Source: Desulfitobacterium sp050251735
Lineage (GTDB): Bacteria; Bacillota; Desulfitobacteriia; Desulfitobacteriales; Desulfitobacteriaceae
NCBI GenBank assembly: GCA_050251735.1
Contig: JBFWMF010000008.1
Location: 62,001 to 126,000, forward strand
Reading direction: 5' to 3'
DNA length: 64,000 bases
The position numbers and the translations under genes are program-made. Numbering within the stretch: position 1 is the first letter of the stretch; each line of letters starts with the position of its first letter. The notes beneath the pieces are model-generated. The model searched no databases. It was given only the letters and a program-made list of their open reading frames with translations, and had not been told where the DNA came from. This document shows, in pieces, positions 51,576 through 59,799 of the stretch.

Positions 51576-53585
51576 TTACAATTGTCGTCCTATGCTGTGG
51601 CCATCAAATATCGCCGCATCAGATTTGCGGGGAGATAAACAATCTCCAATACGATAAACTTCAGGCACGCGTTCGTTAATTGCACTATAGAGTTCATCAT
51701 TAGGCAGAGCTCCCGTGATTAATACGACAGTTTCTACATCCTCAATCTTCTCTTCTTGGGAAGATAGTAGGTTTAGGGTTACAACATCTTTTCTCGATAT
51801 CTCTTTTATGAATGTAAGTGGACGAACATCAACACCATTTTCTTTGAGTCTCGGCATAATTGCCGTTAACGAGCATGCATCAATTCCCATACCGGCATAT
51901 AATCCTCGTGTAAGCAGATATACTTCCTTACCTTGTGAAGCTAAGATTTCAGCCAGCCCCACGGCTTTAACATGAACTTCTTCATCCAAGATCACGACTT
52001 TATTTCCTGCAATAACCTTACCGCCTAAAATATCTTCTGCTGTCACCACATTTTCTTGAGTCCAACCCGGAATATCAAAGCCAGTAAAACCGTTTAATCC
52101 ATTCTTAAGAGGTGTTGAACCTGTTGCCAGAACCACAGCATCCGGTTTTTCCTGTTCAATAATAGCCGTTGTCACTTCTGTACTTAAAATGACTTTAACA
52201 CCGTACTTCTGAAGTTGATTTTTGCGCCAACGTACAAGCCCATCCATTTCATCACGACCGGGCAACTTGTAGGCAAGGTTTATTTGCCCTCCTAATTCAT
52301 TCTCTTTCTCATACAATACAACTTCATGCCCACGGGCTGCAGCAACCCAAGCCGCCTCCATACCACCCGGACCTCCGCCCACGATAAGTACCTTCTTTTT
52401 AGCTTCTGCAGGCTGAAGCGTACCGTTCCCCCATTCTTTTTCTTTGCCAACAGCGGGATTTTGTGTGCAGCCTAAAGAACCTCCGGCAAACCCTACACCG
52501 ACACAGATTTGACAGCAGCCTACACAGTTCCGAATTTCATCTAGCCTTCCCTCTTTCGCTTTGTTCGGCAAATCCGGATCCGCAATACTTGCTCGAGTCA
52601 TCGCTACCATGTCGGCCTGTCCGTCAGCCAAAATTCGCTCAGCTTCCAAGGGATCTACATTTCGTCCCACTGTAAAGACCGGGATATTTTCTACCGCTTC
52701 TTTAATATTAGCGGCGAGTGGAGCCAAAAAGCCATGCGCCATATACATAGGTGGTACGACAAAATGCATAGATAGTAAAGTAGCGGCACTCACATTCAGA
52801 AAGTCGATCAGGCCGGTTGCTTCGAGACGACGAGCGACTTCAGCCATATCTTCGGAAGTTAATCCACCCGGTAAGAGTTCATCACCGGGAATGCGTACAC
52901 CCAAGGCCATATCATTTCCGATCTCTTCCCGAACCTGCTCGAGAACTTCAATTAAGAGACGCATACGATTGTCCAATGTACCCCCATATTGATCGGTCCG
53001 TTTGTTCGTAATGGGAGAAAGAAACTGTTGGAGGAGATAGCCATGCGTCGAGTGAATTTCAACCCCATCAAATCCACCCGCTTTGGAATTCCGTGCTGAT
53101 CGTGCATAGTAGTCCTTTAGTTCCTCAATATCTTCCTTTTCCATAGGTTTAGGTACTTCTCTGCCTAGTAATCCTGGACCAGGAACATTGGAGGGCGCCC
53201 ACACGGGTAAGTGGCTCATACTTCCAGAATTATTCGCTCCGGAGTGGAAAAGCTGAATAAATACTTTAGCTCCTTGCTCATGAATCATATCTGTTGCCAG
53301 CTTGAATCCCGGGATGGCCCCCTCATCATAGGCAATTGCCGTATTTAAAAGTTCGTAGGATGTTGTAGGATGGACGGCGGTTTGACCGAAGGTTATTAAC
53401 CCGAATCCGCCTTTCGCCCTTTCCGCTAAGTATCGGGCATACCTTTCCCCATAGAATCCGGGCTTACCCCAAACAGGATTGGGATCAGCCAGCTGATTCG
53501 CATGAGCTGTTGTCATAATGCGGTTACGCACAGTTACCGGTCCAATTTTTAGTGGCGTAAATAAATACTGAAATTGATCGGACAT
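51576..53585 (-). CDS. OYE-type NADH:flavin oxidoreductase with 4Fe-4S and FAD domains (copy 1)
   Basis: 669 residues, clearly a tandem paralogue of the next gene: same start FQYLFTPLKIGPVTVRNR, FHSGANNSG, GGFDGVEIHSTHGYLLQQFLSP, cluster motif CVGCCQIC plus GCTQNP, and VGGGPGGMEAAWVAAARG. Differences near the FMN pocket (TTAHANQLAD against STSHATLMGE) suggest different substrates or a heteromeric pair. GGGAGG precedes the ATG. First gene of the operon that continues to fixA. Direction of reaction (oxidising an amine and feeding Etf, or reducing an enoate with Etf electrons) is open. Confidence 0.88.
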   Translation of the reverse strand: MSDQFQYLFTPLKIGPVTVRNRIMTTAHANQLADPNPVWGKPGFYGERYARYLAERAKGGFGLITFGQTAVHPTTSYELLNTAIAYDEGAIPGFKLATDMIHEQGAKVFIQLFHSGANNSGSMSHLPVWAPSNVPGPGLLGREVPKPMEKEDIEELKDYYARSARNSKAGGFDGVEIHSTHGYLLQQFLSPITNKRTDQYGGTLDNRMRLLIEVLEQVREEIGNDMALGVRIPGDELLPGGLTSEDMAEVARRLEATGLIDFLNVSAATLLSMHFVVPPMYMAHGFLAPLAANIKEAVENIPVFTVGRNVDPLEAERILADGQADMVAMTRASIADPDLPNKAKEGRLDEIRNCVGCCQICVGVGFAGGSLGCTQNPAVGKEKEWGNGTLQPAEAKKKVLIVGGGPGGMEAAWVAAARGHEVVLYEKENELGGQINLAYKLPGRDEMDGLVRWRKNQLQKYGVKVILSTEVTTAIIEQEKPDAVVLATGSTPLKNGLNGFTGFDIPGWTQENVVTAEDILGGKVIAGNKVVILDEEVHVKAVGLAEILASQGKEVYLLTRGLYAGMGIDACSLTAIMPRLKENGVDVRPLTFIKEISRKDVVTLNLLSSQEEKIEDVETVVLITGALPNDELYSAINERVPEVYRIGDCLSPRKSDAAIFDGHSIGRQL

Positions 53586-53655
53586 TTTAACCCTACCTCC
53601 CTAACAATTAATACTTCAGGATATCGCTACCCCTTTGTTATTAATGTTAGATCAT

Positions 53656-53671
53656 TGTGATCAATCTCACT
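53656..53671. promoter_or_regulatory. CRP/FNR-family-like binding site before the flavoenzyme operon
   Basis: TGTGA-TCAATC-TCACT at 53656-53671 differs by one base from the CRP palindrome TGTGA-N6-TCACA, 71 bases before the start at 53585. Desulfitobacteria encode many CRP/FNR regulators, but none is in this window. Seen by eye only. Confidence 0.4.
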
Positions 53672-53696
53672 ATCCTCTTTATGGACTAATTAACCT

Positions 53697-53727
53697 CAAA
53701 AAAGAGACCATCTTTGCAGATGATCTC
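53697..53727 (-). terminator. Terminator after the kinase-regulator genes
   Basis: On the minus strand GAGATCATC (53719-53727) pairs with GATGGTCTC (53704-53712), one G-T, followed by TTTTTTTG. It separates the regulator gene from the flavoenzyme operon. Confidence 0.88.
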
Positions 53728-53766
53728 ATAGTCGCTTTCGACTAGTCAAATCGATAAGTACGGTGT

Positions 53767-53780
53767 TTAATTAGTATTAA
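53767..53780. promoter_or_regulatory. Dehalobox-like palindrome
   Basis: TTAAT-TAGT-ATTAA is a perfect match to the CprK dehalobox form TTAAT-N4-ATTAA. It overlaps the last codons of the response regulator and lies before a terminator, an unlikely place for a promoter element, so it may be chance. Confidence 0.25.
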
Positions 53781-54433
53781 TCATAATTCCCTTTTTGAGC
53801 TTCTCTAAAGACATCAATGGCTTGAATGCGATTTTGAACATGCAACTTACGAACCGCATTGTGCACATGATTCTTGACCGTATTTTCGGCAATATACAGT
53901 TTTTGAGCCACCTGATTATAAGTGAGCCCTTTACTGATGAGTTCTAACACTTCCTGCTCCCGTTTAGACAGACTGTGCAATGGGCTTTTTATAACTGCTG
54001 TTTTTCCTCTGGCTTTATTGACAAAACCTCTTAGTATTTTCGAAGCCAGCGAGGGAGAAACCATCAACTCTCCTCGCATCAAGGCTCTAATCGCCTCTAT
54101 GAATTCGGCTGAGCTCATATTTTTTAACAGGTATCCATCAGCTCCGGATTTTAGGGCTTCGAATAAGGAAGCATCTGTATCAACTACGGTCAACATGGCA
54201 ACTACACTTTCCGGAAAACTTTCCTTGATCAATGTTACTGCTGTGATCCCGTTACAGACCGGCATTTGGATATCCATTAAAACGAGATCTGGTCTTAAGT
54301 CCAAAGCTTTCTCCACACCTTCTTGCCCATCACAGGCTTCCCCTATAACCTCGATATCCTCCGCTCGGGATATAATATCCCGAATTCCTTCCCTTACTAA
54401 CCTGTGGTCATCCACTAAAACTACGTTTATCAT
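53777..54433 (-). CDS. NarL/FixJ-family response regulator
   Basis: 218 residues. Receiver with VLVDDHRLVREGI, acceptor Asp in DLVLMDIQMPVCNG (near 54), and LKNMS with the conserved Lys; C-terminal LuxR-type HTH (LSKREQEVLELISKGLTYNQVAQKL, ENTVKNHVHNAVRKL). It overlaps the kinase gene by 26 bases. The genes of the flavoenzyme-fix operon follow on the same strand after a terminator and are candidate targets. Confidence 0.93.
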   Translation of the reverse strand: MINVVLVDDHRLVREGIRDIISRAEDIEVIGEACDGQEGVEKALDLRPDLVLMDIQMPVCNGITAVTLIKESFPESVVAMLTVVDTDASLFEALKSGADGYLLKNMSSAEFIEAIRALMRGELMVSPSLASKILRGFVNKARGKTAVIKSPLHSLSKREQEVLELISKGLTYNQVAQKLYIAENTVKNHVHNAVRKLHVQNRIQAIDVFREAQKGNYD

Positions 54434-56111
54434 CGGAACACCTTCTCACCATTTCCAAAATTTCCTTCTGGCAAGGCACCTGAATTGTAACAACCGTACC
54501 GCGGCTTGGAGCACTCTCAATGAAGAATTTCCCTCCAACGGACAGAATTCTCTCCTCCATAATACGAAGGCCATATCGCCGCCTAGAGCCACTTTTCAAC
54601 TCAGTAAGTTCAAATCCCTTCCCATTATCCGCAACGGTAATTCTAAGAAAACGTTTTCCCCAGGAACCGACCTCAATCTTCACCTCACTGGCATTCGCGT
54701 GTTTGCCAACATTCGTTAACGCTTCCTGAATTATTCGCATTAATTGGGTCTCGATATTGGGTGGAAGTCGAAACAATCTAAGGTCGGGGGATATCAACTG
54801 AACTTCAATGTGATGTTGTAAACAAAATTCAGAAATATTTTCCTCTAAAGCAACTCCAAAATCCCCTACATGGTCTGTCTCCCCTTTTAAAGAAAAAATA
54901 GCCTGTCTAACCTCCTGATAAGCTGTATCTGCCAGGTTGTTAAGCTGACCAAGTTTATCTTCAGCCTCACGCTTTTCTCCTTCTTTCAGCAAATAGGCGA
55001 TATCCTTAATATTACTTTGGAGTCGAGCAACAGTCTGAGCTAAACCATCATGTATCTCATCGGCTAGCCAATGCCGTTCCCGAAGTGCTGCTTGGTTTTC
55101 AATCTGTTGCCATAGTGCTTCGTTTTCTACGGATACTGCAACCTGATTAGCCAAGATTGAGAGCATCTGAACCTCTCCAAATGAAAAAGAGCGGTTCTGC
55201 CGATTGGCTGCACACAAAACCCCAGTCACTTGGCCCCGTACCTGAACAGGAACCCCTAAAAAACCCTTGACCTGAATATCCAAATCTGTAAAAAGAACGG
55301 AGAAGTTCCGCGCCGCCTCTACTGGGTCCTTTACCCCAATCGGTTGTCCATTTTCAATTATCTCGCCCAACAGGCTTTCTTCCAAGCTGATAATTCGTGA
55401 CTCCAGTTTGCTCCTCATATCATTACCGCTCAAGGTTTTCCAATACCAATACTTTTCCTTCGGTTCCATCAGCAATAGTCCAACGAAATCAACATGCATG
55501 ACATGCCGAATTTGGTCGACAACGGACTGCAATCGTTGGTTAAAATCAGCTACGGATGAAAGTTCCAATCCCAATTGTAATAGAGCTTCCGAACGCTGTT
55601 GAGCGTTCTTGATCTGTTTTAACTTTCGGGCTAATTTCTTTGTAAGCCCTTTTTCCACCCCTAAGTTTCTGATAATAATAGCAGCTTCGTGATCTCCTTT
55701 TTTTCCTTTGAAGGAAGAGACTGTAATCGCCACAGGAACTAAGCTTCCGTCTTTTTGAGACATTCGGGTTTCAAGATAGGGTAGCGATTCCCCCTCTCTG
55801 ATTGTATTAAGTACTAAACATTGACCGAGACATGCCTCCTTTTCAATCCGTTTATCGCAGCCTGTAACATAGCAGAAGTTATGCCCAATCAATTCCTCAA
55901 GCGAGAATCCTGACATACTCAGTAATGAAGGATTAGCTGCCAAGATCCTCTTGTCTTCACTCACAAGAAGAATACCATCAAAACTCGTTTGAAATAGGGC
56001 TTGCAATCGTTGCTGTCTTCTTCGCTTTATTTTATTGATCACGATCATTAAGGTAATAACAAACAAATTCATAATAAGTAAAATAGAAATCGGTATTCCC
56101 CAATTACTCAT
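54408..56111 (-). CDS. NarX/NreB-like sensor histidine kinase with cysteine-rich PAS and GAF domains
   Basis: 567 residues. One N-terminal membrane helix (about 6-26), PAS (about 35-150), GAF (about 190-345), HisKA_3 with ADEIHDGLAQTVARL and HATPase with ALTNVGKHANAS and VADNGKGFEL. The PAS holds four cysteines as C-x4-C-x8-C-x3-C (CYVTGC... ACLGQC). This could bind an Fe-S cluster or metal, as in redox-sensing NreB-type kinases, though the spacing differs. GGGGAGA precedes the ATG. A 41-codon ORF overlaps its start by 8 bases and links it to the hgcB end of the ars-hgc genes. Confidence 0.92.
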   Translation of the reverse strand: MSNWGIPISILLIMNLFVITLMIVINKIKRRRQQRLQALFQTSFDGILLVSEDKRILAANPSLLSMSGFSLEELIGHNFCYVTGCDKRIEKEACLGQCLVLNTIREGESLPYLETRMSQKDGSLVPVAITVSSFKGKKGDHEAAIIIRNLGVEKGLTKKLARKLKQIKNAQQRSEALLQLGLELSSVADFNQRLQSVVDQIRHVMHVDFVGLLLMEPKEKYWYWKTLSGNDMRSKLESRIISLEESLLGEIIENGQPIGVKDPVEAARNFSVLFTDLDIQVKGFLGVPVQVRGQVTGVLCAANRQNRSFSFGEVQMLSILANQVAVSVENEALWQQIENQAALRERHWLADEIHDGLAQTVARLQSNIKDIAYLLKEGEKREAEDKLGQLNNLADTAYQEVRQAIFSLKGETDHVGDFGVALEENISEFCLQHHIEVQLISPDLRLFRLPPNIETQLMRIIQEALTNVGKHANASEVKIEVGSWGKRFLRITVADNGKGFELTELKSGSRRRYGLRIMEERILSVGGKFFIESAPSRGTVVTIQVPCQKEILEMVRRCSDDKRSFSG

Positions 56112-56229
56112 TTTTATCTCCCCATTGAAATTTGTTTAATATTTCACTTATACTTCGCTTCAATGCTAGTAATTTCCTCCTAAGGGCCTCCCGACATTTC
56201 ATTCCCTCATTTTCAAGTGTTTCGGGCAT
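56104..56229 (-). CDS. Candidate 41-residue protein between the hgc genes and the sensor kinase
   Basis: ATG at 56229 lies 5 bases after the stop of the 72-residue membrane protein gene, and its TAA (56104-56106) is 8 bases inside the kinase gene. The peptide begins MPETLENEGMKCREALRRKL and ends NKFQWGDKNE; it is charged and helix-prone with a heptad-like LLALKRSISEIL stretch. The ribosome site is weak (AGGC), so translation may depend on coupling. No family recognised. An alternative start is the Met at residue 10. Confidence 0.45.
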   Translation of the reverse strand: MPETLENEGMKCREALRRKLLALKRSISEILNKFQWGDKNE

Positions 56230-56234
56230 TTTTA

Positions 56235-56453
56235 TCAAGCCTGCTTACATACTAAGACCTTCAACTCCTCGGGGATAAAAATGGCCATCAGAAAGACCAT
56301 GATATACAGGGCGGCGAAGACTACTTTGATATTCAGGTCCTTGAGAATTCTAAACAAGGCGAAGCCGACGAAGACCCCGATCCCGCTAATAAGAACCCAG
56401 ACGAATACCATCTCATTGACGCCCGGCATGATCATGTGGGTTTGCTTCGCCAA
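56235..56453 (-). CDS. Small two-helix membrane protein after hgcB
   Basis: 72 residues: two hydrophobic helices (VFVWVLISGIGVFVGFALF and VVFAALYIMVFLMAIFI) joined by a short polar turn. The pattern loosely recalls an internal part of DUF1538 membrane proteins, so it could be a remnant; this is from memory and weak. A TTG at 56453, 16 bases after the hgcB stop, is the longest start; an ATG at 56432 or so is possible. Its place after hgcB suggests a linked job in the membrane beside HgcA. Confidence 0.5.
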   Translation of the reverse strand: MAKQTHMIMPGVNEMVFVWVLISGIGVFVGFALFRILKDLNIKVVFAALYIMVFLMAIFIPEELKVLVCKQA

Positions 56454-56469
56454 GACCTAAAGGGCAGGC

Positions 56470-56766
56470 TCAGCAACAGCCTCCACTATCAGAGGAACAG
56501 TCGCAGCTAGGTTCTGTGCCGGTTAACCAGCCCTTGATAATAGCAGAAGCACAACCCACACCTGGCTTGACCTCTAAGGCATGAAACGGGCAATTCTTAA
56601 CACAAGCGCCACATTCGATACAACGGTCTTTGTCCACAATCGTAGCTTTACTGTTCATAATCGCGAAAACCTGATGGGGGCATACTTCGAAACATTTTCC
56701 GCAGCCTGTGCATCGGCTCTGTTCCAACTTTAAGGTGGAAACGTTTTTTAAATAGTGGTGCTTCAT
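56470..56766 (-). CDS. hgcB: Mercury methylation ferredoxin HgcB
   Basis: 98 residues from the ATG at 56766 with GGGAGG upstream. Two 4Fe-4S motifs, CTGCGKCFEVCP and CIECGACVKNCP, then the family's conserved single cysteine in KPGVGCASA and a C-terminal double cysteine (SGGCC). Established role: it supplies electrons to the corrinoid of HgcA and binds Hg(II) through its cysteines during methylation. It lies 28 bases after hgcA. The combination of two clusters, VGC and the CC end separates it from ordinary ferredoxins. Confidence 0.93.
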   Translation of the reverse strand: MKHHYLKNVSTLKLEQSRCTGCGKCFEVCPHQVFAIMNSKATIVDKDRCIECGACVKNCPFHALEVKPGVGCASAIIKGWLTGTEPSCDCSSDSGGCC

Positions 56767-56794
56767 ACTTACCTCCCTTTCTCCCCTTATATTC

Positions 56795-57817
56795 TTAGAT
56801 AAAGCTACTGACCAGTAACAATGCGCAACCCACAACAATTGAAATGATAATAGCCGGAATCGCGATTCTCATCTCTTTCAAAACCCCTGAAAAAGAAGTG
56901 TACGTTGAAGAGCCGGTAAAGTTCATGGCTAAATAGGCCGAAACGGCAGGGAAAATGAGTACGTACCCAAGAGCCTGAAGCAAACTATATTGAGGATCAT
57001 AGGGCCACCCATTTAGCCAATTAACTAGAATAGCCCAGACAAAACCTAAGAACCAACCCTTCCAAGCAAAGGCACGCCCGGGGATCCAAGGTAACAATAC
57101 CGGCGTTAAGACGCTTCCGACAATTACGGCGCCCAAATACCCATAAAAATCAACCACACCAAAAGGCCCAAGACCCATCAGGTTTAACAAAAAGAGCACT
57201 CCAAAAATCATCAATGATGACTTTACGGTGCTTACAAATTCAATCGGTGTTAAAACCAACCGATCATAAGCACTAAATCGTACTGTTCTCATTTCAGGCG
57301 TGGCTTTCATTCCCGCTTGAATATACTCTTTGATATCTGTTGCCCTCACCGGTCCATAGCTAACCTTAAATCCCGTATGCTTAGTGACCTCATGTGCACT
57401 TACACCCGGAGCGCCCAACTGAGGCAAGATCAGGGTTCGATGAGATACAACTTTATCAAGTTGAACAATGGCCAATCGATTGATAAGTTCCGTTGTTCCA
57501 AATGTCCCTTTGCCGGCAGCACACCACACATTCACACCCTTGGTATCTAAAGCAAGAATCCACACGTCCAGATTAGTTAATTCTTTTCGCAAATTATCAA
57601 ACGTCAACTTGTAATTGGCTGTAACGAGTACAGGGGAACTCATATTAGGGTTCCCCACACGATAAAGACCCGGCTCAACTTGATAATTCATTCTGTCAAT
57701 ACCCCAACGAACCTTCCACGCACCCAATCTATCTTGAAAAGTCAGTTGGGTTGATGTTTGCATGATCTTAAGCTCTCTGCCTGTACCGATGGTTAACATA
57801 TTCCACCTCATATTCAC
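56795..57817 (-). CDS. hgcA: Mercury methylation corrinoid protein HgcA
   Basis: Up to 340 residues. The cap-helix motif NVWCAAGK (Cys99, the cobalt ligand) is the signature of HgcA; the N-terminal part is the corrinoid domain related to CdhD, and residues from about 190 form five membrane helices (the first, SLMIFGVLFLLNLMGLGP). With HgcB it transfers a methyl group to Hg(II) to form methylmercury. The start is open: GTG 57817 abuts the arsC stop, with ATGs at 57811, 57799 and 57763. It is the fourth gene of an ars operon, so transcription should answer to arsenite. Confidence 0.95.
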   Translation of the reverse strand: MNMRWNMLTIGTGRELKIMQTSTQLTFQDRLGAWKVRWGIDRMNYQVEPGLYRVGNPNMSSPVLVTANYKLTFDNLRKELTNLDVWILALDTKGVNVWCAAGKGTFGTTELINRLAIVQLDKVVSHRTLILPQLGAPGVSAHEVTKHTGFKVSYGPVRATDIKEYIQAGMKATPEMRTVRFSAYDRLVLTPIEFVSTVKSSLMIFGVLFLLNLMGLGPFGVVDFYGYLGAVIVGSVLTPVLLPWIPGRAFAWKGWFLGFVWAILVNWLNGWPYDPQYSLLQALGYVLIFPAVSAYLAMNFTGSSTYTSFSGVLKEMRIAIPAIIISIVVGCALLLVSSFI

Positions 57818-58231
57818 CTATGCTTTAATTTGACCGCTAATTATCCGTTCTTTAAGTTCTATGACCTTGTTCTCAATAATTTTGGCTGTTTGAATAAACT
57901 CCTCATCGCTTTTTCCGGTTAGATCTTCCAGTCCCCAGTCTTCTCTATATTTGCAAGGTACATTGGGGCAATTAACATTACACCCCATCGTAATCACAAT
58001 ATCCGGTTGGGGGATATCTTGAAGAAGCTTGGAAAACTGAGTCTTCTCCATATCGATATCATAGAGCTCTTTGATAATCCGCACTGCGTCATTGTTGATC
58101 GAAGGCCTAGTTTCAGTGCCCGCTGAATAGGACTCAAATACATCAGCAGCCAGCTTTTTCCCAAGGGCTTCAGCTATCTGCGAGCGGCAAGAATTATGAA
58201 CACAGACAAAGGCAACCTTTATTTTATTCAT
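57818..58231 (-). CDS. arsC: Arsenate reductase, low-molecular-weight phosphatase type
   Basis: 137 residues. CVHNSCRSQIAEA contains the CX5R phosphate loop (Cys10, Cys15, Arg16); MGCNVNCPNVPCKY and WGLEDLTGKSDEEF follow, with the redox cysteine pair near 82-90. It reduces arsenate to arsenite with thioredoxin. Its start overlaps the acr3 stop by 4 bases, and its stop touches hgcA. Confidence 0.93.
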   Translation of the reverse strand: MNKIKVAFVCVHNSCRSQIAEALGKKLAADVFESYSAGTETRPSINNDAVRIIKELYDIDMEKTQFSKLLQDIPQPDIVITMGCNVNCPNVPCKYREDWGLEDLTGKSDEEFIQTAKIIENKVIELKERIISGQIKA

Positions 58232-59301
58232 GCTATTTTGGCAGCCCCTTTTTTATCGAAATACTTTCTCTTAAAATAAAAAGCAAGATTAACCAAGGCA
58301 ATCATCACAGGCACTTCAACCAGTGGTCCTATTACGGCTGCGAAGGCTTGATCTGACGCAATTCCAAAAACGGCGACTGCTACGGCAATAGCAAGTTCAA
58401 AGTTATTGCTGGCTGCAGTAAAGGCAAGAGTTACTGTCTGCTCATAATTGACCCCTTGCTTATAGGACATATAAAAACTGATTAAGAACATAATGGCAAA
58501 ATAGATTAACAGCGGAATGGCAATGCGGACCACATGAAAGGGCAGAGCCACGATAAATTGTCCTTTTAAGACAAACATCACAATGATGGTATATAACAAG
58601 GCGATTAAAGCGAGAGGCGATATTTTAGGAATAAAGACCTTTTCATACCACTCTTTGTTCTTAACTCTTAAGAAAATAAATCGGGTCAAAAAACCGGCTG
58701 CAAAAGGAATTCCTAAATAGATTAAAACGCTCTTAGCCACATCCCCCATGGCAACATGAACCACTTGCCCACCCCAGGAAAGTCCTAACCATTGAGGCAA
58801 GACGGTGACAAAGAAATATATATATACCGAATAAAAAAGAATCTGGAAGATAGAATTCAAGGCGACTAGGGCAGCGCAATATTCGTTATCCCCTTTAGCC
58901 AAAGTATTCCAAACAATAACCATGGCAATGCAGCGAGCAAGTCCAATGATAATAAGGCCAATAGCATAGTTTGGCATATCAGGTAGTAACAAGACGGCCA
59001 AGATGAACATCAACACAGGGCCGATGACCCAGTTTTGAACTAAGGACAGGAGAAGAACCTTTTTATTTTGGGCTACTTTGCCTATTTCCTCATATTTGAT
59101 CTTTGCCAAGGGTGGATACATCATAATAATAAGACCGATGGCTATAGGCCACGAAATCGTACCAGTACTCATACTCTCTAAAGTCTTAGCGAGACTTGGA
59201 AAGAGGTATCCCCCTAACACTCCTATCCCCATGGCTAGGAAAATCCACAGCGTTAGAAAGCGATCAAGAGTAGATAACTTCGTTGGAGCTTTAACACTCA
59301 C
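58228..59301 (-). CDS. acr3: Arsenite efflux transporter, ACR3 family
   Basis: About 357 residues, ten membrane segments. IGLARCIAMVIVWN holds the conserved TM4 cysteine, and GPLVEVPVMIALV the conserved TM9 glutamate; PLALIALLYTI and FTAASNNFELAIAVAV are also typical. It exports As(III). I take the GTG at 59301 since GGGAGG lies 8 bases upstream; it overlaps arsR by 11 bases. Confidence 0.93.
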   Translation of the reverse strand: MSVKAPTKLSTLDRFLTLWIFLAMGIGVLGGYLFPSLAKTLESMSTGTISWPIAIGLIIMMYPPLAKIKYEEIGKVAQNKKVLLLSLVQNWVIGPVLMFILAVLLLPDMPNYAIGLIIIGLARCIAMVIVWNTLAKGDNEYCAALVALNSIFQILFYSVYIYFFVTVLPQWLGLSWGGQVVHVAMGDVAKSVLIYLGIPFAAGFLTRFIFLRVKNKEWYEKVFIPKISPLALIALLYTIIVMFVLKGQFIVALPFHVVRIAIPLLIYFAIMFLISFYMSYKQGVNYEQTVTLAFTAASNNFELAIAVAVAVFGIASDQAFAAVIGPLVEVPVMIALVNLAFYFKRKYFDKKGAAKIA

Positions 59302-59608
59302 ATTTAAGACCTCCCACATTATTATTTTCCTTCTGGCTTGTTATTTCATCTAGCAGCTTCTTAGCAGCTTCACACCCTTCTTTATTAATTGAATAGTGCA
59401 TCCATTTGCCTTCCCTCCGACTATCCACAAGTCCAGAATCACAAAGAATCTTCATGTGGTGTGATAAGGTTGATTGTCCGATATGCAAATCCTCAAGAAT
59501 TTCACAGGCACATCTCTCAGTACTTTGCAACATTTCCATAATCATCAGCCGATTTGGGTCGCCGAGTGCCTTAAAGACCTTTGCATTTTTCTGATATATA
59601 TTTTCCAT
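59291..59608 (-). CDS. arsR: ArsR-family arsenite-responsive repressor
   Basis: 105 residues. Winged helix with ALGDPNRLMIMEML and IGQSTLSHHMKILCDSGLV; STERCACEIL places two cysteines (CxC) in the metal-binding helix, and the C-terminus ends KCEC, both suited to As(III). It should bind the TATCTAT-N4-ATCGATA palindrome at its own start site and control the downstream acr3, arsC, hgcA and hgcB genes. Confidence 0.92.
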   Translation of the reverse strand: MENIYQKNAKVFKALGDPNRLMIMEMLQSTERCACEILEDLHIGQSTLSHHMKILCDSGLVDSRREGKWMHYSINKEGCEAAKKLLDEITSQKENNNVGGLKCEC

Positions 59609-59624
59609 AATTATTAAGACCTCA

Positions 59625-59642
59625 TATCTATTTTTATCGATA
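59625..59642. promoter_or_regulatory. Probable ArsR operator
   Basis: TATCTAT-TTTT-ATCGATA (one mismatched pair) lies between the -10 box and the arsR start, over the expected transcription start. Such palindromes are the usual ArsR/SmtB target. Confidence 0.65.
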
Positions 59643-59647
59643 CGTTT

Positions 59648-59676
59648 ATTGTATGACTCACATCGAAGGATGTCAA
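59648..59676 (-). promoter_or_regulatory. Promoter of the ars-hgc operon
   Basis: On the minus strand TTGACA (59671-59676) and TACAAT (59648-59653) with the ideal 17-base spacer. The remaining gap to 59800 shows no gene. Confidence 0.8.
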
Positions 59677-59799
59677 TATGAAGAAATTAGTCCAACAAAT
59701 ATATTCTTTAGCGTGGATCATTTCCATTCACAATAGGCCCCACGGCTGAGCGGAACTGGCGTTCCAAAATGCAATCACTACCTGATGAAAAGACATTAA

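Noticed and set aside
53767..53780. Reductive dehalogenase control region
   Set aside because: The dehalobox-like sequence is within a coding end and no reductive dehalogenase gene is in the window.
56795..57817. Acetyl-CoA synthase corrinoid subunit (CdhD)
   Set aside because: The NVWCAAGK cap motif, C-terminal membrane helices and adjacent HgcB are specific to HgcA.
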